Shown here piece after piece: positions 1 through 9,115 of a DNA stretch of 64,000 bases. Numbering within the stretch: position 1 is the first letter of the stretch; every line of letters begins with the position of its first letter. Both the position numbers and the translations under genes were made by a program. The DNA lies in contig JAURZN010000095.1 of the NCBI GenBank assembly GCA_030653355.1, forward strand, positions 1 to 64,000, read 5' to 3'. Origin of the DNA: Gallionella sp. (GTDB lineage: Bacteria > Pseudomonadota > Gammaproteobacteria > Burkholderiales > Gallionellaceae). The notes under the pieces are model-generated. The model worked only from the letters and a program-made list of their open reading frames with translations. It made no database searches and had not been told where the DNA came from.

Positions 1-1528
1 GCCCCACGTTATCGCGCTCTGCCGCCATCGCCAGCAGACGATACAACGCACCACTGTCGAGATAATGAAAACCCAACTGCATGGCAACACGCTGCGCCAC
101 CGTACCTTTCCCGGAGGCGGACGGGCCGTCAATCGCAATCACCGGCACAGCCTGCGTCACACTGGCAAGTTCCGAAAAATAGTCAGGGAAGGTTTTAGCC
201 ACGCAAGCGGGATCATTGATACGGATTCCCTGCGCACCAAAGGCTGCCAGCGAGAAACACATCGCCATGCGATGATCGTCGTAAGTGTCGACGCCTTCGG
301 CAGGATTGAGGATCAAAAAACCCGGATCGAGGATTGAGGAGTGAGTAGTGAGTAAAGCAGCAGAGCCGCTGTTTTTATTCAATCCTCGATCCTCGCTCCT
401 CAATCCTGCAATTCGAATGTAGTCCGCGCCCTCTTCCACTGTCGCGCCTACTTTGCGCAACTCGGTCGCCATCGCCGCGATACGGTCGGTTTCCTTGACG
501 CGCCAACTGGCAATATTGCGCAACGTGGTTGTGCCTTCGGCGTACAGGGCTGCGACAGCCAATGTCATTGCCGCATCAGGAATGTGATTGCAGTCGAGAT
601 CAATGGCTTTCAGCTTCCCGCCTACAGGCGCGCAAGCCGTGATCCAATTTTCGCCCATTGTGATCTGCGCGCCCATCTTTGCCAACACTTCGGCGAAACG
701 CACGTCACCCTGCACGCTGTTGCTGCCCACCCCTTCCACCCGCACCGGCCCGCCGCCTATCGCGCCCGCAGCCAGAAAATAGGATGCGGACGACGCATCA
801 CCTTCCACGTATATCGTGCCGGGACTTTGATAGCACTGCCCGCCAAAGACGACAAAACACTGCCAGCCCTGCCGCTCAACCTTGACGCCAAAACGCGCCA
901 TCATCGCCAGCGTGATCTCGATGTAAGGCCTGGAAATCAGTTCGCCCAGCACCTCGACTTTTATAGTCTGTCCGGTCAGCGGCAGCGCCATCAACAAACC
1001 CGTGAGGAATTGACTCGACACATCGCCGCGCACCTGCACCGTGTCGCCCGCCAATACAGCAGGAGAAATCTGCAACGGCGGGAAACCTTCATTGCCCAGA
1101 TAGCCAATATTCGCTCCCAGCTGGCGCAAGCCGTCCACCAGATCATTGATAGGCCGTTCGTGCATGCGCGCCACGCCGGACAATGTGTAATTTCCGCCTG
1201 CCAACGCCAGCACCGCCGTCAACGGACGAAAGGCCGTACCCGCATTACCCAGAAACAATTCGGCCTGTTTGACCGGAAACTTCCCGCCGCAGCCAGTCAC
1301 GTTATAGGCATTCCCGCCCAACGACTCAATCCTGACACCCAGCGTTTGCAAGCCTTCAAGCATACGATCCGTATCATCCGAGCGCAGCAGATCGCGCACC
1401 TCGGTCGTGCCCTGCGACAGCGCGGCCAGCAGCAACACGCGATTGGATATGCTTTTCGATCCGGGCAGGACCACCGTACCACGCGCAGACAACAAAGGAG
1501 GCAGATCGATATACTCAATGTGATTCAT
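1..1528 (-). CDS. aroA: Fused EPSP synthase / cytidylate kinase (AroA-Cmk), 3' end outside window
   Basis: The reading frame starts at ATG 1528 and stays open to base 1. Residues 1-458 are 5-enolpyruvylshikimate-3-phosphate synthase, the sixth step of the shikimate pathway: [10 protein letters not shown] near residue 21 binds the substrate phosphate, and [10 protein letters not shown] and TYDDHRMAM are the other signature motifs. With no stop codon the frame passes into a cytidylate kinase whose P-loop GPSASGKGT is at residues 468-476, so CMP/dCMP phosphorylation is on the same polypeptide. In many relatives aroA and cmk are adjacent separate genes. Residues about 374-405, between DYIRI and TYDDHRMAM, are extra compared with E. 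coli AroA and are encoded by an inserted palindromic repeat. It is the last visible gene of the aromatic supraoperon; rpsA would be expected next. The calls are secure, but whether the product is cleaved is unknown. Confidence 0.93.
   Translation of the reverse strand, partial: MNHIEYIDLPPLLSARGTVVLPGSKSISNRVLLLAALSQGTTEVRDLLRSDDTDRMLEGLQTLGVRIESLGGNAYNVTGCGGKFPVKQAELFLGNAGTAFRPLTAVLALAGGNYTLSGVARMHERPINDLVDGLRQLGANIGYLGNEGFPPLQISPAVLAGDTVQVRGDVSSQFLTGLLMALPLTGQTIKVEVLGELISRPYIEITLAMMARFGVKVERQGWQCFVVFGGQCYQSPGTIYVEGDASSASYFLAAGAIGGGPVRVEGVGSNSVQGDVRFAEVLAKMGAQITMGENWITACAPVGGKLKAIDLDCNHIPDAAMTLAVAALYAEGTTTLRNIASWRVKETDRIAAMATELRKVGATVEEGADYIRIAGLRSEDRGLNKNSGSAALLTTHSSILDPGFLILNPAEGVDTYDDHRMAMCFSLAAFGAQGIRINDPACVAKTFPDYFSELASVTQAVPVIAIDGPSASGKGTVAQRVAMQLGFHYLDSGALYRLLAMAAERDNVG
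324..409. repeat. Palindromic heptad repeat inserted in frame in aroA
   Basis: Bases 324-335 (GGATCGAGGATT) are perfectly repeated in inverted form at 381-392. A second register pairs 329-345 with 392-408 at 15 of 17 positions. The arms are built from TCCTCRA-like heptads around an AT-rich centre. The element adds roughly 29 codons to aroA without a stop or frameshift. A related heptad tract lies at the 3' end of gyrA (10336-10358), so this is probably a dispersed repeat family of this genome. Confidence 0.8.
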
Positions 1529-1622
1529 ATTGCACTTTCAGGTTCTTGTCATTCCCGCACAGGCGGAAATTCAGTTATTCATAATTGCCGGGATCAACCC
1601 GGCGCCTGTTCATTGACAGAAT

Positions 1623-1698
1623 GTAGCCCGGATGCAGCGCAGCGAAATCCGGGGTTTCGATGTAACGCACATCCCGGATTCCATTGCATCCGGGCTAC
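1623..1698. repeat. REP-like palindromic element between tyrA and aroA
   Basis: GTAGCCCGGATGCA at 1623-1636 is exactly inverted at 1685-1698, with a less regular inner part that includes a GCGAAATCC stretch. The same kind of GTAGCCCGGATG element is scattered in intergenic regions of many Gram-negative genomes. It lies in the 232-base gap between tyrA and aroA-cmk and would form a stem-loop in the supraoperon mRNA. A weaker CATTCCCGC palindrome sits beside it at about 1549-1570. Confidence 0.8.
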
Positions 1699-1760
1699 GC
1701 GCGCTTTATTCTGCTCACAACAAGCTTCAATGAAAAACTACGATAAGCAACTGATTTTAT

Positions 1761-2630
1761 TTATTGCTGCTTCCAGTTGCCGCGCACTTCGCGTGCCAGG
1801 CTGAAAATTTCTTCCAGTTTTGCCGCATCATTATTTTCCAGTGCCGAATGAAGTGTATTGAGCTCAGCGGTATACGCCTGCAATTCGCTCATCAAGGCAG
1901 AGCGGTTTGCCATGCAGATGTCGCGCCACATTTCGGGAGAACTTGCCGCGATACGGGTAAAGTCACGAAAACCGCTGGCGGCGAAGGATAGCAGCACATC
2001 GCGGTTATCGCGCTGCGCCAGATCATGCACCAGCGCAAACGACAACAAATGCGGCAAATGACTCACTGCCGCAAACACGGCATCGTGTTCGCTGTAACTC
2101 AGGCTATAAGTATTCGCACCGCATGCCTGCCAGGCCGCCTGAACGCGCGCCACGGTGTCCTGTGAATTTTCCGGCAGCGGGGTCAGCACCACTTTTTTAC
2201 CGCTATACAGATCAGCGTGTGCGGCAGCTGCGCCGCTTTGCTCGGCACCGGCGATAGGATGCGCGGGAACAAACTGTGCCACCTTGTCACCCAGATTTGC
2301 ATAGGCGGCGGCCACAACATCACTCTTGGTGCTACCGCCATCGGTAAGCAGCGTGTGCGGGCCCAGATAAGGAGCAATGCGCGCCATCAATTCCGCCATC
2401 TGCCCGACGGGTGTCGCCAGCAATACCAGATCGGCGTCATTCACTTCAACAGCCACATCCTGCCCGATGCGATCAATGATACCCAGGCTGCGCGCCTGTT
2501 CCAGCGTGGTTTCGCTGCGCCCGAACCCGACCACTTCAGCAACCGCATTCGCGCGGCGCAACGCCAGCGCGAACGACCCACCAATCAAGCCAACGCCGAA
2601 AATAACAACTTTATTCAATTTCATAATCAC
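1761..2630 (-). CDS. tyrA: Prephenate dehydrogenase
   Basis: This 289-residue protein oxidatively decarboxylates prephenate to 4-hydroxyphenylpyruvate for tyrosine synthesis using NAD(P). An N-terminal Rossmann fold shows FGVGLIGGS at residues 10-18, followed by the dehydrogenase core with HPIAGAEQSG and the helical C-terminal domain. There is no chorismate mutase or ACT domain, so it is the compact monofunctional type. The start can be ATG 2630 or ATG 2624 (MKLNKV); the second fits the usual N-terminus slightly better. It lies between the FimV-like gene and aroA-cmk on the same strand. Confidence 0.93.
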   Translation of the reverse strand: MIMKLNKVVIFGVGLIGGSFALALRRANAVAEVVGFGRSETTLEQARSLGIIDRIGQDVAVEVNDADLVLLATPVGQMAELMARIAPYLGPHTLLTDGGSTKSDVVAAAYANLGDKVAQFVPAHPIAGAEQSGAAAAHADLYSGKKVVLTPLPENSQDTVARVQAAWQACGANTYSLSYSEHDAVFAAVSHLPHLLSFALVHDLAQRDNRDVLLSFAASGFRDFTRIAASSPEMWRDICMANRSALMSELQAYTAELNTLHSALENNDAAKLEEIFSLAREVRGNWKQQ

Positions 2631-2696
2631 AGTGAAAAAGGTGGGAACAGCTATTCGCGTTTTTCCAGAAACGGCGGTACAGGCGTGATTGTGTGT

Positions 2697-3752
2697 TTAC
2701 CACTTCGGTTTAACGAAAGCACCCGTCAAATCCAGCGATGCCCTCGCATCCGACATCAAATGAGGCTGCACGCCCTTTTCGGAGATGACAGAGCTAACTC
2801 CTGGTGTCAGTCTGTAAGACTTTCTGTAAACCCACCACAGCAGTGCCGATAGCACCAGAACCACGGCAAGCAATAACCAGGTCAGTATGTTCTGCCCTGC
2901 CGTGACCGCTGTTGGCGGAGCCGTTACTGAAACAGGCGCGGTTACAGGAAGTGCGGGAGTTACGCCAACTTCCACAGTCGCCGAGGTGCCGACTTCGCTC
3001 TTCAACCTGATAACCTCTTTAAGTAAGCTGATATGCTTCTCAAGCAAAACGATTTGCTGTTCGATTTTGATATTTTCTTTTTCAAGCGCGTAAATATCAT
3101 CCGCATATTCCCCGTGCTTTTTAATCTGCAATTGAGCATCGGCCGCTTTTTCCGTTGCTTGCACCACAGCAACCGGCTGCACGCGAGCTTTGTGCTTGCG
3201 TTCGGGTTTTATTTTTTCAGGTAACGCTGCCTTGAGCGGCTTTGATACCGGCACAATAGTTTTTTCAGTCACCGGATTTTTCGGCAACGCCGCGCTCATC
3301 TCAGGCGAGGCCACACTATCACTTGAAACAACGGGAACACTCTCGGAATCCACCTTGAATTCGGGTAGAAACACGAAGGCATTAAAAACCGTTCCGCCGA
3401 GCTGCGATTCGGACTTGATGATGACGCGATAAAACATTTCTTCGCTTCGTTCACCAGCCACGCTTAAATAATGCTGACTATCCGGTCTTTGTTTGATAGA
3501 AAAACTCAACCGTCCTTCATAAAGCGCATCACATCCATTCGCCGTCACCCCGATGATCGATGAACGACATTCGGCGCTGTTAACCTGCGAAAATCTGACA
3601 TCCTCGCTGTAACTGCCAATCAAGGATATATCAGCCAGAAACGGCTCGCCTATATGGCTGCGTATTTTCCCTTCACCCAGTGACATTGCTGCCACGGATG
3701 GAGCAATACTGATTGCCAGTAATAGCAGCAATAATTTTAATGGCATGCGCAT
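2697..3752 (-). CDS. FimV-like membrane protein
   Basis: A 351-residue protein with a hydrophobic N-terminal signal ending near AAM (residue 23), then a domain resembling the N-terminal region of FimV (LGEGKIRSHIGEPFLADISL). A charged linker follows, then a coiled-coil segment (about residues 215-255), a proline- and threonine-rich stretch, and one transmembrane helix near residues 288-310 (ILTWLLLAVVLVLSALLWW). FimV proteins bind peptidoglycan and help type IV pili and polar organisation. This copy lacks the long TPR-bearing acidic cytoplasmic domain of Pseudomonas FimV. Its place inside the aromatic operon has no obvious metabolic logic. The family assignment is by N-terminal similarity only. 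Confidence 0.7.
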   Translation of the reverse strand: MRMPLKLLLLLLAISIAPSVAAMSLGEGKIRSHIGEPFLADISLIGSYSEDVRFSQVNSAECRSSIIGVTANGCDALYEGRLSFSIKQRPDSQHYLSVAGERSEEMFYRVIIKSESQLGGTVFNAFVFLPEFKVDSESVPVVSSDSVASPEMSAALPKNPVTEKTIVPVSKPLKAALPEKIKPERKHKARVQPVAVVQATEKAADAQLQIKKHGEYADDIYALEKENIKIEQQIVLLEKHISLLKEVIRLKSEVGTSATVEVGVTPALPVTAPVSVTAPPTAVTAGQNILTWLLLAVVLVLSALLWWVYRKSYRLTPGVSSVISEKGVQPHLMSDARASLDLTGAFVKPKW

Positions 3753-3789
3753 TCCAGGGCTCCGTCAGGTTAACAGTCCATTACCCACG

Positions 3790-4806
3790 TTAAAGCGTGC
3801 GCCCGATTGCACCGGCAATTGCGCCCAGCGTGCCCATCAATTTTTTCAGCTCCTGCGGGGTCAGTGCCTGATCGGCATCACACCAGGCATCACACGGACT
3901 GGGATGCATCTCGACCAGCAGACCATCCGCGCCTGCGGCGACCGCCGCTTGCGACAGGGCAGCCACCATCCATGCCTTGCCGCCTGCGTGCGAAGGATCA
4001 ACGATCACCGGCAGATGCGTCTCTTTCTTCAGCACAGGGATTGCAGTCACGTCCAGAACGTTGCGGTAATAGGTTTCAAAGGTACGAATGCCGCGCTCAC
4101 AGAAGATGATGTTGTGATTACCGCCCGCCGCGATGTATTCCGCCGCCATCAGCCACTCGGAGATGGTGGCGGACATGCCGCGCTTGAGGATTACCGGCTT
4201 GTTGATGCGCCCGACCTCCTTGAGCAGATCAAAATTCTGCATGTTGCGCGTACCGATTTGGATCACGTCCACATCGTATTCCATGAAGGTATCCAGCTGA
4301 CGTGCATCCATCAACTCCGTGACGATAGGCAACTTGTATTTTTCTGCCGCCTTGCGGAACATATCCAGGCCGCTGGCACCGTGACCCAGAAAAGCATCAT
4401 GGCTGGTGCGCGGCTTGAACGCAACGCCGCGCATCAGGCGACAACCCGCCTCGGCCACAAATTGCGCGGACAAGTCCATCTGCTCCTGAGTTTCTACCGA
4501 GCAGGGGCCGGCGATCACCTGAATCTGATTGCCACCCAGCTGGATGCCGCCAATGTCGATCACGGTATTATCGCGGTGGGATTCGCGCGAGACGATTTTG
4601 TATTGTTTGGTGACGTGCATTGCCGATTCTACGCCCGGCAAAGGGGTGAACATTTCCTCACTCAGCTGGCGTTCATCACCGATCGCACCGATTACCGTGC
4701 GTTCGATGCCGCGTGAAATATTAGCCTTCAGACCCGCTGTTTCAAGCCGTTTAACCACCGTACCGATTTGTTCGTCGGTGACATCTCTACCCATTACTAT
4801 AATCAT
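3790..4806 (-). CDS. 3-deoxy-7-phosphoheptulonate (DAHP) synthase, class I-beta type
   Basis: This 338-residue enzyme condenses phosphoenolpyruvate and erythrose-4-phosphate, the entry step of the shikimate pathway. An N-terminal ferredoxin-like regulatory domain (MIIVMGRDVTDEQI, residues 1-90) precedes the TIM barrel with VIAGPCSVETQEQ, AFKPRTS, GTRNMQN and VDPSHAGGK. This domain order is that of the Thermotoga-type enzyme rather than E. coli AroF/G/H. ATG 4806 overlaps the hisC stop as ATGA, which decides the start over a longer upstream frame. The presence of the committed enzyme here adds to the usual supraoperon genes. Confidence 0.92.
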   Translation of the reverse strand: MIIVMGRDVTDEQIGTVVKRLETAGLKANISRGIERTVIGAIGDERQLSEEMFTPLPGVESAMHVTKQYKIVSRESHRDNTVIDIGGIQLGGNQIQVIAGPCSVETQEQMDLSAQFVAEAGCRLMRGVAFKPRTSHDAFLGHGASGLDMFRKAAEKYKLPIVTELMDARQLDTFMEYDVDVIQIGTRNMQNFDLLKEVGRINKPVILKRGMSATISEWLMAAEYIAAGGNHNIIFCERGIRTFETYYRNVLDVTAIPVLKKETHLPVIVDPSHAGGKAWMVAALSQAAVAAGADGLLVEMHPSPCDAWCDADQALTPQELKKLMGTLGAIAGAIGRTL

Positions 4807-5906
4807 GCTGTTTCTCCGAGTATCTGCTTCAAGGCAGACAAAAATTTCTGATTCTGTGTTTCCAGACCGATGCTCACACGCAAATAGTCCGGCATCGCGT
4901 AATTGCCTACTGGACGGACAATTACGCCTGACTCCAGCAAGCGGCGGTAAATCCACGCTGCATTCGTCACATAAAAGCTGACAAAATTTCCGAAGGACGG
5001 AATGTATTTCAACCCTAAAGCGCGCAAACCTGTTGTCAGCTGCGCCATACCGCGCAGATTCAATTCAAAAGTGCGCTGTACAAATTCCGTATCCTGCAAC
5101 GCAGCCAGCGCGGCGGCTTGCGCCATGCTGTTTACGTTGAAGGGCTGTCGCACCCGCCCCAGCATATCTATCACCTGCGGATCCCCCAGCGCATAACCAA
5201 CACGCAGCGAGGCCAAGCCGTAAGCCTTGGAAAAAGTGCGCGAAATCAGCAAATTAGGAAACTCTGCCAACCAGCTCACACTGTCGTAACGGCAGTTTTC
5301 GGGTAGATATTCGTTATAGGCTTCGTCCAGCACCACTAATATATTCTCAGGCAAGGCGCGCATGAAAGCATACAGCGCATCGCCGGACAGGAAAGTACCG
5401 GTCGGATTATTCGGATTGGCGATAAAAATCAGCTTGGCATCCTGCTCTACCGCAGCCAGACGCATCGCGTCCAGATCGTGTCCATAATCCCGGGCGGCAA
5501 CACTGATGCCAATCGCACCTACCGCCTGTGTCGCCAGAGGATATACCGCAAACGAGTGATCGGAATACACCACCTTATCGCCTACGGTCAAAAAGGCGCG
5601 CGCCGTCAGTTCCAGCAGATCATTGGAACCATTCCCTAATACCAGCTGACTGTGCGAGACGCCGTAGCGCTGCGCCAGCGCTTCCTTCAGCGCATAACCG
5701 TTGCCGTCCGGATACAGACTGATTTCGTCCAGCGCGGCACGCGCGGCAGCAACAGCCATGGGGCTCGCGCCCAGCGGGTTCTCGTTGGAGGCCAGCTTGA
5801 CGATATTCGTAATGCCCAACTCGCGCTCCAGCTCGGAAATCGGCTTGCCGGGCTGGTAAGGTGCTATTGCACGTATATAGGCCGGAGCCAATTGTGTGTA
5901 ATCCAT
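4803..5906 (-). CDS. hisC: Histidinol-phosphate / aromatic aminotransferase
   Basis: A 367-residue fold-type I PLP aminotransferase. Seen are NENPLGAS, the PNNPTGT loop, DEAYNEY, and the Schiff-base lysine in SRTFSKAYGLA. HisC-type enzymes convert imidazole-acetol phosphate to histidinol phosphate. In the supraoperon of beta- and gammaproteobacteria this paralogue is thought also to transaminate prephenate or aryl pyruvates, which fits its position between pheA and tyrA. The start MDYTQLAP at 5906 was chosen over an upstream extension because it matches the family N-terminus. Whether it serves histidine synthesis, aromatic synthesis or both cannot be read from sequence. Confidence 0.92.
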   Translation of the reverse strand: MDYTQLAPAYIRAIAPYQPGKPISELERELGITNIVKLASNENPLGASPMAVAAARAALDEISLYPDGNGYALKEALAQRYGVSHSQLVLGNGSNDLLELTARAFLTVGDKVVYSDHSFAVYPLATQAVGAIGISVAARDYGHDLDAMRLAAVEQDAKLIFIANPNNPTGTFLSGDALYAFMRALPENILVVLDEAYNEYLPENCRYDSVSWLAEFPNLLISRTFSKAYGLASLRVGYALGDPQVIDMLGRVRQPFNVNSMAQAAALAALQDTEFVQRTFELNLRGMAQLTTGLRALGLKYIPSFGNFVSFYVTNAAWIYRRLLESGVIVRPVGNYAMPDYLRVSIGLETQNQKFLSALKQILGETA

Positions 5907-5925
5907 ATTTCTATCCTGACGCGGC

Positions 5926-6699
5926 CTACAGAGGCTTGCGCAAAATCCAGTAAGTCTCGCCCGGCCAGCTCGGGAACATCGCGCCAAACCACAGGTTGAA
6001 GCGCAGCCACCACTGATAGTTTTCTAGGAAAAAGCCTTTCTTGCGCATGAAGAATGCACCGCTCAGAAACTCCACTTCCAGCCCGTTCGCTTGTGCCATT
6101 TCACGCACACGTTCGGGTGAAAACACGCTGACGTGACCGAATTTACGGGCTGTCGCGCGTATCTTGTCTTCGCGTGCTTGTGCAAACGACTGAGGTGTGG
6201 AGGGCAAGCCGCCTATCAACATGCCGCCCGGCTTCAGATGTGGCACGATTTTCGCGACCAGTTCTTCCGGTTTGAACAAGTGTTCCAGTACATGCAACAG
6301 GATCATCACGTCATATTGTTTGTCATTGTTCAGGGCAAATTCAGCGCTTTCCAGATCGACCTGATAAAACTCGTTGTACCCTACGCGCCTGAGTATATCC
6401 TCGCGTATCAACGCATCGACCGCATCCCAGCTAGCCAGTTCAACCTTGCCGCCGCCCAGCGCTTCGGACGCTCTCAAAAATCCCAGCATCTGCCCGATAT
6501 CCACGCCGATTTCGCAGACATTCAACGCGCCACGACGCGCAGATTCTTCACGCAGAAAATGATAGATGAACCAGTACCTCACCATCCTGATGGGGTAACT
6601 GATGTGGCGCGCATCGGGAGGAACGCCGTAGTTGTCGCACTGAAAAGCCGGGTTGTCTTTTAGAAAATCCACTTCCCAAGCCAATTGTTTTATTGCCAT
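5926..6699 (-). CDS. Class I SAM-dependent methyltransferase
   Basis: A 257-residue protein with a Rossmann-type methyltransferase domain: motif I is the slightly unusual NVCEIGVDIGQMLGF, followed by DVMILLHVLEHLFKPEELV and LKPGGMLIGGLP typical of the Methyltransf_11/23 group. The aromatic C-terminal stretch (NYQWWLRFNLWFGAMFPSWPGETYW) may be membrane-associated or bind a lipid or polysaccharide. It lies 19 bases upstream of hisC and shares the operon but has no known role in amino acid synthesis. The substrate is unknown. Confidence 0.8.
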   Translation of the reverse strand: MAIKQLAWEVDFLKDNPAFQCDNYGVPPDARHISYPIRMVRYWFIYHFLREESARRGALNVCEIGVDIGQMLGFLRASEALGGGKVELASWDAVDALIREDILRRVGYNEFYQVDLESAEFALNNDKQYDVMILLHVLEHLFKPEELVAKIVPHLKPGGMLIGGLPSTPQSFAQAREDKIRATARKFGHVSVFSPERVREMAQANGLEVEFLSGAFFMRKKGFFLENYQWWLRFNLWFGAMFPSWPGETYWILRKPL

Positions 6700-6721
6700 T
6701 TTTAAAACACCTCTTTTTGAT

Positions 6722-6752
6722 GGTGGGTTGTACCCTTTAGGGTAAACCCACC
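6722..6752. repeat. Short GGTGGGTT palindrome before the methyltransferase gene
   Basis: GGTGGGTT at 6722-6729 is inverted at 6745-6752, with an inner GTACCC/GGGTA pair. It fills the 53-base gap between the pheA stop and the methyltransferase start, and would form a stem-loop in the operon mRNA. Elements of the GGTGGGTTA...TAACCCACC type are dispersed in many betaproteobacteria. Confidence 0.65.
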
Positions 6753-7844
6753 CTACACCGCACCCGGATATGAACCCAAAATTTTCATGAAAGCCGCAGA
6801 TTGTCTGAGCTCAACCAGCGCGGCAGCCACCTTGCTATCCGCCTGATGTCCTTCGATATCCACGTAAAACACATATTCCCACACGCCGGAACGCGACGGG
6901 CGTGACTCAAATTTGGTCATGCTAACGCCATGCTTCGCCAGCGGAACCAGTAAGTCATGCACCGCACCGGGACGATTCACCGCAGACAGAACCAGTGAAG
7001 TCTTGTCCAGGCCGGACGGTGCCACCTGCTGATTTCCCAGCACCAGGAAACGCGTGGTATTTCTGGCATCGTCCTCGATATTTTCTACGCACACTTGCAA
7101 TTTAAAATGCAGCGCGGCCTGACTACCCGCAATTGCGGCACTGTTAGACTGCTCTGCTGCCAGTCGCGCCGCTTCCGCATTGCTCGACACGGGAATGCGT
7201 GCCGCATGCGGCAGATTCACGTTCAGCCAACCCTGACACTGGCCCAGAGATTGCGGATGTGAATACACCGTCTGAATTCCGGCCATATCACACTGACTGG
7301 CCAGCAGGCATTGATGTATCGCCAGCATCACTTCACCGCAAATTTTCAGGCCGCTTTGCAAAAACAGATCCAGCGTGCGGCCGATTGCGCCTTCGGTAGA
7401 ATTCTCTACCGGTACCACACCGTATTGGACCGCTCCGCTTTCCACCGCACGAAACACGTCATCTATGGTCGCGCATGACTGACCCTGCACCGCCGTACCG
7501 AAACGCTTGAGGGCGGCCGCCTCGGTAAATGTGCCTTCCGGCCCAAGATAAGCCACCGACATCGGCGCCTCCAGCGCACGACAATTCGACATCACCTCGG
7601 TAAACAGGGCGGCGATAGCCGCATTGCTCAACGGCCCCGGGTTGGCCACTTGCAGACGGCGCAACACCTGTGCCTCGCGTTCGGGACGCAGTACCACGCT
7701 GTCCGGTTGCCCATGCAGCCGTTTTTCGGATTCCTTGACGTGACCGATCTGTTGCGCAAGGGCAGCTCGCTGATTGACCAGCCTGAGCAGTTCGTCATCC
7801 AGATGATTTATCTGCTCGCGATACTGGTTCAGTTGTTCACTCAT
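6753..7844 (-). CDS. pheA: Chorismate mutase / prephenate dehydratase
   Basis: A 363-residue bifunctional P-protein. Residues 1-90 form an AroQ chorismate mutase (YREQINHLDDELLRLVNQRAALAQQIG). Residues about 95-275 are prephenate dehydratase (VAYLGPEGTFTEAA, VPVENSTEGAIG, and NTTRFLVLG containing the catalytic TRF). An ACT domain at about 285-360, with the ESRPSR motif, is the site of phenylalanine feedback. The start ATG 7844 overlaps the serA stop as ATGA, pointing to translational coupling. Confidence 0.96.
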   Translation of the reverse strand: MSEQLNQYREQINHLDDELLRLVNQRAALAQQIGHVKESEKRLHGQPDSVVLRPEREAQVLRRLQVANPGPLSNAAIAALFTEVMSNCRALEAPMSVAYLGPEGTFTEAAALKRFGTAVQGQSCATIDDVFRAVESGAVQYGVVPVENSTEGAIGRTLDLFLQSGLKICGEVMLAIHQCLLASQCDMAGIQTVYSHPQSLGQCQGWLNVNLPHAARIPVSSNAEAARLAAEQSNSAAIAGSQAALHFKLQVCVENIEDDARNTTRFLVLGNQQVAPSGLDKTSLVLSAVNRPGAVHDLLVPLAKHGVSMTKFESRPSRSGVWEYVFYVDIEGHQADSKVAAALVELRQSAAFMKILGSYPGAV

Positions 7845-9031
7845 GGCAATACCGGCAAAGGCAAATCACGCACCATCAGCACGCCGGGGATGGCCGCGAT
7901 ATGCGCGATCAATTCTGCTGGAATAGTCGAATCCGTATCAACCAGCGTGTACGCCATTTCGCCCCGTGACTTGTTCATCATAGTGTGAATATTGATACCC
8001 GACTGCGCCAGCGTGGTGGAAATCTGCCCCAGCATATTCGGCACATTGGCATTAGCAACCGCCAGACGGAATGCCGATTCACGCGGCATCACCAGCGTCG
8101 GAAAATTCACCGTATTGGTAATATTGCCGTGCTCAAGATACTCGCGTACCTGATCTACTACCATCACCGCACAATTTTCCTCGGCTTCCTCGGTAGAAGC
8201 ACCCAGATGCGGCAGCGTCAGCACCCCCGGTTCATTTTGTAATTTTTGCGCAGGAAAATCGCAGATATAGCCGCGCAGACGCTTGTGCGCCAGACCGGCC
8301 AGAACCGCATCGCTGTCCACGATCGCATCGCGCGAAAAGTTCAGCAGCACCGCACCCGACTTCATCGCCTTTACGCGCGCCTCGTTGATCAACCCGCGCG
8401 TCGCGTCCAGCAAGGGCACATGCAGCGTGACAAAGTCACTGTTTTTGAGCAGGTCTTCGATGCTTTGCGCTTTTTTCACCTGCGAAGACAGACTCCACGC
8501 GCCTTCGACGGTAATCTCAGGGTCATAACCATAGACGCGCATCCCCAGACTCAGCGCGGCATCCGCCACCAGACGACCGATCGCACCGAGTCCCACGACA
8601 CCCAGCGTGCGCCCGCGCAATTCGATGCCGGCATAGTGTTTTTTACCGTCTTCCACCAGTTTGTGCAGCGTCGCGTCATCGCCCTGCAAACCGGCAACAA
8701 ATTGCAGCGCAGGCACGATGTTACGCGATGCAAGCAACATGCCGGCGATCACCAGTTCCTTGACCGCATTGGCATTGGCACCCGCCGCGTTGAACACCGG
8801 TATGCCACGCGCCGTCATTTTGGCGACGGGCACATTGTTGGTTCCCGCACCCGCACGCGCAATCGCTTTCACACTGTCAGGAATCACCATATCGTGCATG
8901 ACTTGAGAGCGCACCAGAATGGCATCAGGCTCAGTGACATCAGCCCCCACCTTGTAAGCGGCAGAGGGAAAGCGTTTCAGGCCCTGATTGGAAATCTTGT
9001 TCAGGGTGAGGATACGGTAAGGATTAGCCAT
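7841..9031 (-). CDS. serA: D-3-phosphoglycerate dehydrogenase
   Basis: A 396-residue enzyme oxidising 3-phosphoglycerate, the first step of serine synthesis. It has the D-2-hydroxyacid dehydrogenase layout: a substrate domain, a nucleotide-binding fold with VVGLGAIGRLVAD, the NFSRDAIVD and LPHLGASTEEAEENC signatures, and a C-terminal ACT domain (about residues 325-396) that usually gives serine inhibition. The N-terminus is short compared with E. coli SerA. It sits between serC and pheA, placing two serine genes at the head of the aromatic supraoperon. Confidence 0.95.
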   Translation of the reverse strand: MANPYRILTLNKISNQGLKRFPSAAYKVGADVTEPDAILVRSQVMHDMVIPDSVKAIARAGAGTNNVPVAKMTARGIPVFNAAGANANAVKELVIAGMLLASRNIVPALQFVAGLQGDDATLHKLVEDGKKHYAGIELRGRTLGVVGLGAIGRLVADAALSLGMRVYGYDPEITVEGAWSLSSQVKKAQSIEDLLKNSDFVTLHVPLLDATRGLINEARVKAMKSGAVLLNFSRDAIVDSDAVLAGLAHKRLRGYICDFPAQKLQNEPGVLTLPHLGASTEEAEENCAVMVVDQVREYLEHGNITNTVNFPTLVMPRESAFRLAVANANVPNMLGQISTTLAQSGINIHTMMNKSRGEMAYTLVDTDSTIPAELIAHIAAIPGVLMVRDLPLPVLP

Positions 9032-9078
9032 TATTCACCTGTTATGATTTTAAATTAACGCGGTAATTTATATATTAG

Positions 9079-9100
9079 ATGCGGCTTGCATGTGCCGCAT
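9079..9100. other. Stem-loop between serC and serA
   Basis: ATGCGGC at 9079-9085 pairs with GCCGCAT at 9094-9100. It lies in the 84-base gap between serC and serA. No run of Ts follows on the minus strand, so it is not a convincing terminator; an mRNA stability or processing element is possible. Confidence 0.4.
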
Positions 9101-9115
9101 CCCGCCCATGATTAT

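Noticed and set aside
584..1804. 406-codon plus-strand frame across aroA
   Set aside because: It runs antisense through the well-supported aroA and the intergenic repeat with low-complexity content, so it is not a gene.
8246..9058. 270-codon plus-strand frame opposite serA
   Set aside because: Antisense to a conserved gene with all motifs intact; nothing else supports coding.
9079..9100. Terminator between serC and serA
   Set aside because: The stem is good, but no T run follows on the transcribed strand, so it is listed only as a stem-loop.
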